NCBI GenBank assembly: GCA_902614125.1
Contig: CACMJW010000008.1
Coordinates: 1-50,912, forward strand
Source: an uncultured Pelagibacteraceae bacterium
Lineage (GTDB): Bacteria > Pseudomonadota > Alphaproteobacteria > Pelagibacterales > Pelagibacteraceae
Length of the DNA stretch: 50,912 nt
Direction: 5' to 3'
Shown: in pieces, positions 18,368-30,647 of the stretch
Position numbering within the stretch: position 1 is the first letter of the stretch
Layout of the letters: every line of letters begins with the position of its first letter
Made by a program: the position numbers and the translations under genes
Notes under the pieces: generated by a model
Told to the model about the DNA's origin: nothing
The model's database searches: none
What the model saw: only the letters and a program-made list of their open reading frames with translations

Positions 18368-19172
18368 TCCTATTAGCAAATTCTAAATAAATTTTGGAAA
18401 TTTCATGATCAGGTTTACTTACAACTATTGGAGATCCTAAATCACCTTGTTTACCAACTTCTGAATTAATTGGTATTTCACCTAAAAATTCTTTTTGAAA
18501 TTCATCTGCAGTCCTTTTGACCCCGCCTTCGCCAAAGATTGCGTATTTTTTTCCATCATCACCAATAAAATGACTCATGTTATCTACTAACCCGATTATT
18601 TTTACTTTTAATTTATCAAACATTCTAATTCCTCTTTTTACATCTTGAAGAGCAATTTCTTGAGGGGTGGAAACAATAATTGCTCCATCCATATTTATTT
18701 CTTGAGCGAATGTTAGTTGAGTATCCCCAGTTCCTGGAGGCATATCAACAATAATAAAATCTAAATCTTTCCATGCAACCTTTTGAGTAAATGTTTTAAT
18801 TGCACTTGTTACCATTGGACCACGCCAGATCATTGGTGTTTGCTCATCAGTTAAGAAACCAATAGACATGCACTGAATATCATACTTAATTATCGGTTTT
18901 AAGGTTTGACCATCGCTTTCAGGTTTTTCATTTATTGAAAATAATTTTGGGAGAGATGGGCCATAAATATCTGCATCCAACAATCCAACTTTGCATCCAA
19001 CTTTTTTTAAAGCTAATGCCAGATTCGTTGCAAAAGTAGATTTACCCACTCCACCTTTTGCACTTGAGATTGCAATCGTAAATTTGGTGCCTGGTATTGG
19101 GTTTTTTTGAAAGCTTTTTGGCTCAGTTTTAGCCTTCATTGTGTCACTAAGGCCTACTTTTTTGTCATTCAT
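18348..19172 (-). CDS. mrp: Mrp/ApbC (NBP35)-type P-loop ATPase, short form
   Basis: This 274-residue ParA-like ATPase belongs to the family that carries and inserts iron-sulfur clusters. Its deviant Walker [10 protein letters not shown] (P-loop KGGVGKS, residues 39-45), [24 protein letters not shown] and [18 protein letters not shown] are all diagnostic. Two things differ from E. coli Mrp. The N-terminal DUF59/MIP18 domain is missing (only about 30 residues precede the P-loop). After DNMSHF the usual cysteine pair is replaced by [12 protein letters not shown]. Cluster scaffolding by this copy is therefore uncertain. The 3' end overlaps thyX by 20 bases. Confidence 0.9.
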   Translation of the reverse strand: MNDKKVGLSDTMKAKTEPKSFQKNPIPGTKFTIAISSAKGGVGKSTFATNLALALKKVGCKVGLLDADIYGPSLPKLFSINEKPESDGQTLKPIIKYDIQCMSIGFLTDEQTPMIWRGPMVTSAIKTFTQKVAWKDLDFIIVDMPPGTGDTQLTFAQEINMDGAIIVSTPQEIALQDVKRGIRMFDKLKVKIIGLVDNMSHFIGDDGKKYAIFGEGGVKRTADEFQKEFLGEIPINSEVGKQGDLGSPIVVSKPDHEISKIYLEFANRIKSNYL

Positions 19173-19187
19173 TAAAATACCATTACC

Positions 19188-19224
19188 TTGTTTTTAGCAA
19201 TAAAGACACTATATAGAGTGTCTT
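19188..19224 (+). promoter_or_regulatory. hflK promoter with inverted repeat abutting the start codon
   Basis: AAGACACT (19203-19210) and AGTGTCTT (19217-19224) are perfect inverted arms around ATATAG, and the second arm touches the hflK ATG at 19225. TTGTTT (19188-19193) and TATATA (19210-19215) form a promoter-like pair with 16-base spacing. The -10 box lies in the centre of the repeat. Transcription would start only about 3 bases before the ATG. It could be an operator or a short 5' hairpin on DNA; function is inferred. Confidence 0.5.
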
Positions 19225-20316
19225 ATGAATGATTTCAAAAATCAAAGCCCATGGGGCAGTCCTCCAGGAGGCGGTGGAGGTAACGGTGGATTTAGAAGAG
19301 GTCCAACTCCACCTGATATTGATGAAGTTATTAAAAAAATTCAAAGTTTATTAAATAGATTCTTAGGCGGTGGCAAAGGTGGAGCTAAACCAATAATTGT
19401 TGGTTTAATTATTATAGTAACTCTTTGGGGACTTAGTGGACTTTATAGAGTTCTTCCAGATGAACAAGGAGTTGTTTTAAGATTTGGAAAGTTTGTAAAT
19501 ACTACTCAGCCTGGTCTAAATTATCATTTTCCATATCCAATTGAGAGTGTGATCACTCCAAAGGTTACAAAAGTAAACAGAATGGATATTGGTTTTAGAT
19601 CTGAAAGAGATAGTGGATTTTCATCAGGAGGTGTTGCTGATGTACCAGAAGAAAGCTTAATGTTAACAGGCGATGAAAATATTGTTAACATTGATTTTTC
19701 TGTATTTTGGGTAATAAAAGATGCAGGAAATTTTTTATTTAAAATTCAAGATCCAGAGGGAACTGTGAAAGCCGCAGCAGAAACTGCTATGAGAGAGGTG
19801 ATTGCAAGATCCAACATCCAACCTATTTTAACAGAGGGAAGGTCAGTAATTGAAACAGAAACTCAAGAAATTATTCAAAAGATTTTAGATGAATACACGT
19901 CTGGAATTCAAATTACACAAGTTCAAACGCAAAAAGCGGATCCACCAGATCAAGTTATTGATGCATTTAGGGATGTTCAAGCAGCAAGAGCCGATATGGA
20001 AAGATCTAAAAACGAAGCTGAAGCATATGCAAATGATGTGATCCCAAGAGCACGGGGAGAAGCGCAAAAAATTTTACAAGCAGCAGAAGCATATAAAAAA
20101 GAGGTTGTTGCAAAAGCAGAAGGTGAAGCAAGTAGATTTTTAGCAATTTATAATGAGTATGCAAAAGCTAAACAAGTAACACAAGAAAGAATGTTTTTAG
20201 AGACTATGGAAACAGTTTTAGGAGACATTAATAAAATAATAATTGATAAAAATTCTGGATCAGGAGTAGTTCCTTATTTACCACTTCCTGAACTAAAAAA
20301 AGCGGAGAATAATTAA
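19225..20316 (+). CDS. hflK: HflK membrane protease regulator (SPFH family)
   Basis: This 363-residue HflK forms, with HflC, the large periplasmic cage around FtsH that controls membrane-protein degradation. The N-terminus is Gly/Pro-rich and cytoplasmic (PWGSPPGGGGGNGGF). One membrane helix spans about residues 56-73 (IIVGLIIIVTLWGLSGLY). The SPFH domain follows, starting RVLPDEQGVVLRFGKF, with a long Ala/Glu-rich coiled coil (ARADMERSKNEAEAYANDVI, EAQKILQAAEAYKKEV). The family N-terminal DUF is reduced. hflC begins directly after its stop codon. The ATG directly abuts an inverted repeat (19203-19224). Confidence 0.96.
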   Translation: MNDFKNQSPWGSPPGGGGGNGGFRRGPTPPDIDEVIKKIQSLLNRFLGGGKGGAKPIIVGLIIIVTLWGLSGLYRVLPDEQGVVLRFGKFVNTTQPGLNYHFPYPIESVITPKVTKVNRMDIGFRSERDSGFSSGGVADVPEESLMLTGDENIVNIDFSVFWVIKDAGNFLFKIQDPEGTVKAAAETAMREVIARSNIQPILTEGRSVIETETQEIIQKILDEYTSGIQITQVQTQKADPPDQVIDAFRDVQAARADMERSKNEAEAYANDVIPRARGEAQKILQAAEAYKKEVVAKAEGEASRFLAIYNEYAKAKQVTQERMFLETMETVLGDINKIIIDKNSGSGVVPYLPLPELKKAENN

Positions 20317-21186
20317 ATGAAAACTGGAAAAATTTTAATCCCAATTATAATAGTAATTGCTGCAACAATATTCTTTTCTATTTTTATTGTAAAAGAAGTA
20401 AATCAAGCAATTGTTCTTCAATTTGGTGATCCCAAAAGAATTTTATTAAAACCAGGTTTAAACTTTAAAATACCATTTATTCAGAACGTAGTATTTTTGG
20501 ATAAAAGAATTTTAAATTTAGATACTCCACCAGAAGAGGTAATTGCATCAGACCAAAAACGATTAATTGTTGATGCATTTGCAAGATTTCAAATTATAGA
20601 CCCATTAAAATTTTACATTTCAGTTGGGAATGAGAGAGTTGCAAGATCAAGACTTTCAACAATTATAAATTCAAGAATAAGAAATGTTCTTGGTCAACAA
20701 GAACTTCAAACATTATTATCTCAAGACAGAACAAAACAAATGGCTCTAATTCAAGAAGGCGTAAATAATGAAGCCGAAAACTTTGGTATTAAAATTGTTG
20801 ATGTAAGAATTAAAAGGGCTGATCTTCCACAAGCAAACAGTGATGCAATCTTTAGAAGAATGCAGACTGAAAGAGAGAGAGAGGCAAAAGAATTTAGAGC
20901 AAAAGGAGCGGAGATGGCTGTAACTATTACTTCAACTGCAGATAAAGAAGTAACTGTAATTTTAGCAGATGCTCAGAAAAAATCAGAGATTATGAAAGGT
21001 GAAGGGGATGGTCAAAGAAATAAAATTTTTGCTGATGCCTTCGGTCAAGACCCAGAATTTTTTGCTTTCTATAGATCTATGCAAGCATACGGCAAAGCAT
21101 TTAATGCAGGAGAGACATCTATGATTTTATCTCCTGATAGTGAATTTTTTAAATTTTTTGGAAATATAAAACCTAAATCAGAATAA
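20317..21186 (+). CDS. hflC: HflC membrane protease regulator (SPFH family)
   Basis: This 289-residue partner of HflK has an N-terminal membrane anchor (residues about 5-25). The SPFH domain follows: EVNQAIVLQFGDPKRILLKPGLNFKIPF is recognisable, with a later RMQTEREREAKEFRAKGAEM coiled coil. The C-terminal hydrophobic helix contains FFAFYRSMQAYGKAF and ends in FKFFGNIKPKSE. The gene follows hflK with no gap, and the tiny DUF2065 gene comes 9 bases after it, a conserved proteobacterial order. Confidence 0.96.
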   Translation: MKTGKILIPIIIVIAATIFFSIFIVKEVNQAIVLQFGDPKRILLKPGLNFKIPFIQNVVFLDKRILNLDTPPEEVIASDQKRLIVDAFARFQIIDPLKFYISVGNERVARSRLSTIINSRIRNVLGQQELQTLLSQDRTKQMALIQEGVNNEAENFGIKIVDVRIKRADLPQANSDAIFRRMQTEREREAKEFRAKGAEMAVTITSTADKEVTVILADAQKKSEIMKGEGDGQRNKIFADAFGQDPEFFAFYRSMQAYGKAFNAGETSMILSPDSEFFKFFGNIKPKSE

Positions 21187-21195
21187 ATTAATCCT

Positions 21196-21381
21196 ATGAA
21201 GGAATTGATCATTGCATTTGGTCTGTTCTTATTCATTGAAGGAATTTTATATGCCTTATTTCCATCAAAAATGAAAAATATGCTATCAAAATTAAATGAG
21301 GTAAATGACAGTCAGCTTCGTACAGGTGGATTGGTATTTGCAGTTATAGGGTTTTTAATTATTTGGTACTTAAAGTCATGA
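21196..21381 (+). CDS. DUF2065 small inner-membrane protein
   Basis: This 61-residue protein has two hydrophobic helices (residues 3-20 and 45-60) joined by PSKMKNMLSKLNEVNDSQLR. The pattern GLFLFIEGILYALFP...LR..GL..A..G is the DUF2065 signature (E. coli YjeT). The family is repeatedly found next to hflKC, so a role near the HflKC-FtsH complex is likely, but its function is not known. The stop codon overlaps the ATG of the HtrA-type protease gene (ATGA at 21378-21381). Confidence 0.88.
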   Translation: MKELIIAFGLFLFIEGILYALFPSKMKNMLSKLNEVNDSQLRTGGLVFAVIGFLIIWYLKS

Positions 21382-22784
21382 GAAAATATTTAAAGTCATT
21401 AGTTCTTCTTATTTTTTGTCTAAATTTCTCAATAGTATCTAATGCTAAAGAAATCCCAGCTTCATTTGCTGATTTAGCTGAAAGATTAATGCCATCAGTT
21501 GTAAATATTTCAACAACTACAACAATTACAACAAGATCAAACCCTTTCCCGTTCCAATTTCCCCCAGGATCACCATTTGAGGATATGTTTAAAGATTTTG
21601 GTACGCCTCAAGAGAGAAAAACAAGTGCATTAGGATCAGGATTTATTATTAGTGATGATGGAATAGTAATTACTAATAACCACGTCATTCAGGGTGCGGA
21701 GGATGTTTTTGTAAGAGTAAATGGAGATCAAGAGTTCAAAGCAAAAATTTTAGGAGCAGATCCAGGAATGGATTTAGCCGTTTTAAAAATAGAAAGTGAT
21801 GAAAAATTTGTACCAGTCAAATTTGGCGACTCTGATAAAGCAAGAATTGGAGATTGGGTTATTGCAATTGGAAATCCATTTGGTTTAGGTGGAACTGTTA
21901 CAGCAGGAATTATTTCAGCAAGAAATAGATCAATTGGATTGTCAAGATACGAAGATTTTATTCAAACAGATGCATCTATTAATCAAGGAAATTCTGGAGG
22001 ACCCTTATTTAATATGAACGGAGATGTAATTGGAATTAATACAGCAATTTTAGGTCAATCTGGATCAATTGGAATTGGATTTGCAATTCCTTCAAATAGT
22101 GCAGACAGAGTTATAAAGCAATTGATAGAATTTGGAGAAACAAAAAGAGGTTGGTTAGGTGTTAGAATTCAAACCGTTACAAAAGAAATTGCTGACGTTG
22201 AAAAATTAGATAAACCAAGAGGTGCTTTGGTTGCAAGTGTTGCAGATGGAAGCCCATCTGACAAAGGTGGTATTAAAGCAGGAGATATTATTTTAGAGTT
22301 TGATGGAAAACCCATCAAAGAAATGGTTGAACTTCCAAAAATAGTTGCCCAAACTGATGTTGGAAAAAAAGTAGTTGTTAAAGTTTGGAGAAATAAAAGA
22401 GAGATCACTAAAAATATAATATTAGGAAGACTTGAGACATCGGAAGATTTTAAAGAACAAACTATAATTACTGAAAAACCAAAGGAAGTTGAAATTGAAG
22501 GACTAAAAATTACTGTAAGATTACTAGATAGAAAAGATATTGAAGATAGAAAATTATCAAAAGATGTTAAAGGAGTTGTTATAACTAAAATTGCACAAGA
22601 TAGCCCAGTAAATTATTTAGAAACTGGTAATATCATCGTTGAAGCTCAAAAGAAAAAAATTAATACAATAGGTGACTTAGAAAATATTGTAAAAATGGCT
22701 ACAAGAAGTTCAGAGAAAACTTTACTAATAGCAATTTATAACAACCAAAATCAAAGAAGATATATTGGTGTTAAATTAGATTAA
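21378..22784 (+). CDS. degP: Periplasmic serine endoprotease DegP/DegQ (HtrA family)
   Basis: The chosen start ATG at 21378 gives 468 residues and a classic signal peptide (MRKYLKSLVLLIFCLNFSIV, cut near SNA/KE). A TTG at 21363 in frame is less likely. The protease domain has the triad His102 (NNHVIQGA), Asp132 (PGMDLAVLKI) and Ser206 (GNSGGPLFN). The PDZ1 domain lies around residues 245-335 (KRGWLGVRIQ, GSPSDKGGIKAGDIILEFDG). A degenerate PDZ2 occupies about 370-465. It degrades or refolds damaged envelope proteins and is coupled to the HflKC genes, which suggests one envelope quality-control operon. DegP and DegQ cannot be separated by eye. Confidence 0.94.
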   Translation: MRKYLKSLVLLIFCLNFSIVSNAKEIPASFADLAERLMPSVVNISTTTTITTRSNPFPFQFPPGSPFEDMFKDFGTPQERKTSALGSGFIISDDGIVITNNHVIQGAEDVFVRVNGDQEFKAKILGADPGMDLAVLKIESDEKFVPVKFGDSDKARIGDWVIAIGNPFGLGGTVTAGIISARNRSIGLSRYEDFIQTDASINQGNSGGPLFNMNGDVIGINTAILGQSGSIGIGFAIPSNSADRVIKQLIEFGETKRGWLGVRIQTVTKEIADVEKLDKPRGALVASVADGSPSDKGGIKAGDIILEFDGKPIKEMVELPKIVAQTDVGKKVVVKVWRNKREITKNIILGRLETSEDFKEQTIITEKPKEVEIEGLKITVRLLDRKDIEDRKLSKDVKGVVITKIAQDSPVNYLETGNIIVEAQKKKINTIGDLENIVKMATRSSEKTLLIAIYNNQNQRRYIGVKLD

Positions 22785-23692
22785 TGGACCTTAAGTCCAA
22801 AATCATTTTAATCTCAGGACCAACGGCATCTGGTAAATCAAATTTTGCAATAAGCCTTGCTAAGAAAATTAAAGGAGAAATTATTAATGCTGATAGTATG
22901 CAGGTATATAAAGAACTTCGAATTTTAACTGCAAGACCTAAACAAAAAGATTATCAAAAAATTAGACATCACTTATATGGTTTTTTAAATGTCACAAAAA
23001 AATTTTCAACAGGTGAGTGGCTAAATCATTGTCAAAAAAAAATAAAAGAAATTCAATCAAGAAATAAAATTCCAATACTTGTTGGTGGAACAGGTCTTTA
23101 TTTTAAAGCACTTACTGATGGATTGGTCAAAATTCCAAATATTCCTCTTAAAACTAGAAACAAGATAAGAAATTTACAAAAAAAAATCGGACAAAAAAAA
23201 TTTTATTCAAAACTTTTAAAACTAGATCCCAATATAAGAGGTAAAATTATTGAAACTGATGCTCAAAGATCAATTAGAGCATATGAAGTAAAGTATCATA
23301 CAAAAAAATCATTATATGATTGGTTTAAAAATACAAAATCTAAATTTCAAGATGACGTATTTTTTAAAATTTATATCGATTATCCAAGACCCAAACTAAT
23401 TGTGAGAATAGCTTCTAGATCAGATCAAATGTTAAAAGATGGAGCAATTAATGAGGTTAAAAGATTTTTAAAACTTAAGATTAAGAAAGATAATAGCTCA
23501 AATAAGGTAATTGGTATTGCTGAGATTAAAGAACATTTGGAAAATAAATTAGATCTCAAAGATGTTATTGAGAAAATTACTATAAAAACAAGACAATACG
23601 CTAAAAGACAAAGCACGTGGGCGAGAGGTCAGATGTCTAGCTGGAATAAAATTAACTCCAAGGACCTAAAAAAATTTTTGAAAAAAATCTAA
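22784..23692 (+). CDS. miaA: tRNA dimethylallyltransferase
   Basis: This 302-residue enzyme adds a dimethylallyl group to A37 of tRNAs reading U-starting codons. The P-loop GPTASGKS is at residues 12-19. INADSMQVYKELRILTARP (with the catalytic Asp/Ser region), HHLYGFLNV, VGGTGLYFKALTDGL and the C-terminal TRQYAKRQSTWAR are family signatures. The start codon shares a base with the upstream degP stop (TAATG). It uses DMAPP, the product of the same pathway as dxs/ispA earlier in the window. Confidence 0.95.
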   Translation: MDLKSKIILISGPTASGKSNFAISLAKKIKGEIINADSMQVYKELRILTARPKQKDYQKIRHHLYGFLNVTKKFSTGEWLNHCQKKIKEIQSRNKIPILVGGTGLYFKALTDGLVKIPNIPLKTRNKIRNLQKKIGQKKFYSKLLKLDPNIRGKIIETDAQRSIRAYEVKYHTKKSLYDWFKNTKSKFQDDVFFKIYIDYPRPKLIVRIASRSDQMLKDGAINEVKRFLKLKIKKDNSSNKVIGIAEIKEHLENKLDLKDVIEKITIKTRQYAKRQSTWARGQMSSWNKINSKDLKKFLKKI

Positions 23693-23709
23693 TTTGAACA
23701 CTCTTAAAC

Positions 23710-23739
23710 TTGACCTTTAAGTACAACTTCAGCTAGATT
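23710..23739 (+). promoter_or_regulatory. Predicted ilvB promoter, possibly leaderless transcript
   Basis: TTGACC (23710-23715) and TAGATT (23734-23739) are 18 bases apart. The expected transcription start falls at about 23746, exactly the A of the ilvB ATG. No attenuator-like leader peptide or terminator fits in the 53-base gap after miaA, so classic leader attenuation of ilv is absent here. Confidence 0.45.
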
Positions 23740-23745
23740 GGCTGA

Positions 23746-25512
23746 ATGCCAAAATTATTTTCTGGAGCTGAGATCGTATTTAAATGTCTTGAAGACCAAG
23801 ATGTATCCCATATCTTTGGTTATCCAGGTGGCGCAGTACTTCCAATATATGATGAATTAAAAAATCATAATTCTGTAAAACATATTTTAGTAAGACACGA
23901 ACAAGGAGCAGGTCATGCCGCAGAAGGTTATGCTAGATCAACTGGAAAACCAGGCGTTGTTCTTGTTACATCAGGACCAGGTGCAACAAATGTAGTTACA
24001 GCATTAACAGATGCTTATATGGATAGTGTACCTTTAGTTTGTATCTCTGGACAAGTACCAACACACTTAATTGGTACAGATGCATTTCAAGAATGTGACA
24101 CAACAGGAATTACAAGACCATGCACAAAACATAATTGGCTGGTTAAAGATATAAACGATTTAGCAGAAATAATGCATAAAGCATTTGAAGTTGCAACAAC
24201 GGGTAGACCAGGCCCAGTACTTGTTGATATTCCTAAAGATATTCAATTTCAAAAAGCACCTTACAAAAAATTTAAAAGAAAAAGTAAATCAAATGGCGCA
24301 AGCCATAATAATTTTTCTCAAGAAAGTATTAATGAATTAATTAATTTAATGAGCAAAGCAACCAAACCTATCTTTTATACAGGTGGAGGTGTTATTAATT
24401 CAGGTCCTAAGGCCAGTGAATTACTAAGAGAATTAGTTTATACAACAGGTTTTCCAATAACTACAACACTACAAGGATTAGGATCTTTCCCAGGAGATGA
24501 TAATCAATTTTTAGGAATGCTAGGAATGCACGGAACGTATGAAGCAAATAATGCAATGTACGAATGTGATTTAATGATCAATATTGGTGCAAGATTCGAT
24601 GATAGAATCACAGGAAAAATAGATGAGTTTTCTCCAAAATCTAAAAAAGTTCATATTGATATAGATCCTTCCTCAATTAATAAAAATGTTAAAGTAGATC
24701 TTGCAATTGTAGGAGATGTTAAATCAGTAATTACATCAACTTTAAAAACTTTAAAGAAATCAAAACCAAATTTTATAAAATCTAATAAACAAAAAACATC
24801 TAAGTGGTGGGAAAAAATTCAAAAATGGAGATCAAAAAGATCTTTAGATTACATTGGTAGTGAAGAGACGATTAAACCTCAGTATGCAATAGAAAGATTG
24901 TATGAATTTACAAAAGACAAAGACACTTTTATAACTACTGAAGTTGGACAACATCAAATGTGGGCTGCACAACACTATAAATTTAACAAACCAAATAGAT
25001 GGATGACATCTGGAGGGTTGGGAACCATGGGATATGGTTTGCCTGCAGCTGTTGGAGTTCAAATTGCACATCCACAAAAGTTAGTAATTGATATTGCAGG
25101 AGAGGCATCTGTATTAATGACGATGCAAGAAATGTCTACTGCTGTGCAATATAGTTTGCCAATAAAAATATTTATTTTAAACAATGAATACATGGGAATG
25201 GTTCGACAGTGGCAAGAATTACTTCATGATAAAAATTATTCCGAAAGTTATACAGCAGCACTTCCAGACTTTGTTCAAATGGCGGAGGCTTATGGATGTG
25301 TTGGTATAAGAGCCAAAACACCTGAAGAATTAGACGATAAAATCATAGAAATGTTAAATACTGATAGACCAGTTATTTTTGATTGTTTAGTTGACAAGCA
25401 AGAGAACTGCTTTCCTATGATACCATCAGGCAAGCCACACAATCAAATGATATTAGGTCCAAAAGATAAGGAACAGAATAAAATTACAGGCAAAGGAAGA
25501 ACACTCGTTTAA
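23746..25512 (+). CDS. ilvB: Acetolactate synthase, large catalytic subunit
   Basis: This 588-residue ThDP enzyme makes acetolactate/acetohydroxybutyrate, the first common step to Val, Leu and Ile. Visible features are FGYPGGAVLPIYDEL, catalytic Glu52 in VRHEQGAGHAAEGYAR, SGPGATNVVTALTDAYMDS and GTDAFQE. The FAD-region motif GMLGMHGTYEANNAM and the C-terminal NNEYMGMVRQWQELLHDKNY also fit. The metal-binding motif, usually GDG or GDA, reads AGEASVLMTMQE, a Glu in place of the Mg-ligand Asp. Otherwise nothing suggests loss of function. It shares its stop base with the ilvH start. Confidence 0.95.
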   Translation: MPKLFSGAEIVFKCLEDQDVSHIFGYPGGAVLPIYDELKNHNSVKHILVRHEQGAGHAAEGYARSTGKPGVVLVTSGPGATNVVTALTDAYMDSVPLVCISGQVPTHLIGTDAFQECDTTGITRPCTKHNWLVKDINDLAEIMHKAFEVATTGRPGPVLVDIPKDIQFQKAPYKKFKRKSKSNGASHNNFSQESINELINLMSKATKPIFYTGGGVINSGPKASELLRELVYTTGFPITTTLQGLGSFPGDDNQFLGMLGMHGTYEANNAMYECDLMINIGARFDDRITGKIDEFSPKSKKVHIDIDPSSINKNVKVDLAIVGDVKSVITSTLKTLKKSKPNFIKSNKQKTSKWWEKIQKWRSKRSLDYIGSEETIKPQYAIERLYEFTKDKDTFITTEVGQHQMWAAQHYKFNKPNRWMTSGGLGTMGYGLPAAVGVQIAHPQKLVIDIAGEASVLMTMQEMSTAVQYSLPIKIFILNNEYMGMVRQWQELLHDKNYSESYTAALPDFVQMAEAYGCVGIRAKTPEELDDKIIEMLNTDRPVIFDCLVDKQENCFPMIPSGKPHNQMILGPKDKEQNKITGKGRTLV

Positions 25513-26060
25513 TGCCAAAATCAAAATCTGCATACAGCTTTGCTGGCAAGAAAGAGAAATTAGACACTCATATTATTGTAGTATGGGTTGATAATGAGGC
25601 TGGTGTTTTAGCAAGAGTTGTAGGTCTTTTTTCTGGAAGAGGTTATAATATTGAGTCTTTGGCAGTTGCTGAAATTGATCAAAAATTAAACATTTCAAGA
25701 ATAACAATTGTTACAACAGGAACACCACAAGTAGTCGACCAAATCAAACTACAGCTTAAAAAGCTTGTTCCAGTTCATAAAGTCGCTGACTTTAAACGTG
25801 AAGATAAAAACGTGATATTTAAAGAAATGGCTCTTTTTAAATTTGTTGGGACTAATGGAAAAATTGATAAAGCCATTAGTGCTTGTAAAAAGTATAATGC
25901 TGTAATATTGGATAGTACAAATAGATCTAAAGTTGTCCAAATAACAGCACTAAGACGAGAAATAGATAAAATGGCAAATGACTTAAAAAAATATGGCCTA
26001 ATAAGTATATCTAGAACTGGGGCGGTTGCTATGACTAGAGGTGAAAAAGTATTTAAATAA
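25512..26060 (+). CDS. ilvH: Acetolactate synthase, small regulatory subunit
   Basis: This 182-residue regulatory subunit binds valine for feedback inhibition and activates the large subunit. The N-terminal ACT domain is at about residues 20-95 (VWVDNEAGVLARVVGLFSGR, then GYNIESLAVAEID). The C-terminal ALS-ACT domain contains EMALFKFVG and ends in YGLISISRTGAVAMTRG. An extra N-terminal tail (MPKSKSAYSFAGKKEK) precedes the ACT domain, as in other alphaproteobacteria. It overlaps ilvB by one base, and ilvC follows after a Shine-Dalgarno site. Confidence 0.95.
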   Translation: MPKSKSAYSFAGKKEKLDTHIIVVWVDNEAGVLARVVGLFSGRGYNIESLAVAEIDQKLNISRITIVTTGTPQVVDQIKLQLKKLVPVHKVADFKREDKNVIFKEMALFKFVGTNGKIDKAISACKKYNAVILDSTNRSKVVQITALRREIDKMANDLKKYGLISISRTGAVAMTRGEKVFK

Positions 26061-27098
<1,038 letters not shown>

Positions 27099-27113
27099 AA
27101 TCATTTAATTAAT

Positions 27114-27139
27114 TTGGGTATTTAACCCCAATTTATTTT
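27114..27139 (+). terminator. Weak hairpin with T-rich tail after ilvC
   Basis: TTGGG (27114-27118) can pair with CCCAA (27127-27131) around an 8-base loop and is followed by TTTATTTT. The stem is short, so termination may be partial. Position between ilvC and the leuA promoter fits an operon boundary. Confidence 0.35.
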
Positions 27140-27165
27140 GCAATCTGAACGAGAGCATGTATGAT
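27138..27165 (+). promoter_or_regulatory. Predicted leuA promoter
   Basis: TTGCAA (27138-27143) and TATGAT (27160-27165) are 16 bases apart. The expected start near 27172 excludes the upstream ATG at 27168 from the transcript and supports the leuA start at 27192. Confidence 0.5.
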
Positions 27166-27191
27166 GCATGCCGGTAATAAGTTTACATTTT

Positions 27192-29802
<2,611 letters not shown>

Positions 29803-29808
29803 AATACT

Positions 29809-30645
29809 ATGGCAGCAGATTCGGGTAGAGATGATTTTATAATTGCTATTCGATCAGCTTTTTTAAAAAAAGGGACACGTCAAAACTTTTCATTATTTAC
29901 TCTTTTAATAATTTCAATTTTAGTTTTATCTTTAGAGTATTTCAAATCAGGTCCAATTAATAAATTTAGATCTATAACAAAAGATTTGATATTTAAAGGA
30001 TCTTTTTTTGTATCAGCGCCCTTTGTTTATGTAAAAGATCAATACTACTTACTTCAAGATCATCTGAATATGTATGATGAATTTAAAATTTTAAGAGTAA
30101 AAAATTTTGAAATTGAGAAAATAAAAAACGAAATTGAGTTTTATAAATCTGAAAACATTCGACTTAAAAAACTGATTGATGAAAGAAATATCTATTCTGA
30201 AGATTATTTATTAGCAAAAGTTTTACTTGATCAACAAAGTCCATTTTTAAAATCTATGATAATAAATAAAGGCTATAAGCATGGTATTAAATTAGGTGTT
30301 GCAGTGAAAGATCAATCTTATTTTGTTGGAAAAATAATAAATGTAAATTTGTTAACATCTAGAATTCTGCTAGCATCTGATTTAAATAGCAAAATTCCAG
30401 TGGTCATAGAACCTGGTGGAATAAATGCAATTTTATCTGGCAATGGAAATAACTCATTTGCAGATCTAGAATTTTTGCCAAAAATGAACGAAATAAAGGA
30501 GGGATCAATAGTTTATACTTCAGGCGTTGATGGAATAATTTCTCCAGCAATACCAGTTGGAAAAGTCAAAATTGATAATGGCATAAGATATGTCGATTTT
30601 TTTGTTAATTACAATCAATTAAAATTTATTAGAGTAAATAACTAA
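29809..30645 (+). CDS. mreC: Rod-shape determining protein MreC
   Basis: These 278 residues comprise a cytoplasmic N-terminus, one membrane helix at about residues 29-45 (LFTLLIISILVLSLEYF), a coiled coil near residues 85-125 (LRVKNFEIEKIKNEIEFYKS) and a periplasmic beta-barrel domain. That domain has LLAKVLLDQQSPFLKSMIIN, KGYKHGIKLGVAV and VYTSGVDGIISPAIPVGKV. MreC links MreB filaments to PBP2 in the periplasm. It starts 6 bases after mreB and lies 2 bases before mreD. Confidence 0.94.
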   Translation: MAADSGRDDFIIAIRSAFLKKGTRQNFSLFTLLIISILVLSLEYFKSGPINKFRSITKDLIFKGSFFVSAPFVYVKDQYYLLQDHLNMYDEFKILRVKNFEIEKIKNEIEFYKSENIRLKKLIDERNIYSEDYLLAKVLLDQQSPFLKSMIINKGYKHGIKLGVAVKDQSYFVGKIINVNLLTSRILLASDLNSKIPVVIEPGGINAILSGNGNNSFADLEFLPKMNEIKEGSIVYTSGVDGIISPAIPVGKVKIDNGIRYVDFFVNYNQLKFIRVNN

Positions 30646-30647
30646 TT

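Noticed and set aside
21363..21377. TTG start extending the HtrA-type protease by five residues
   Set aside because: The ATG at 21378 overlaps the DUF2065 stop as ATGA, gives a cleaner signal peptide, and is preferred.
27168..27191. Upstream ATG for leuA
   Set aside because: It lies before the predicted transcription start and adds only eight residues ahead of MADKDRVYIFD.
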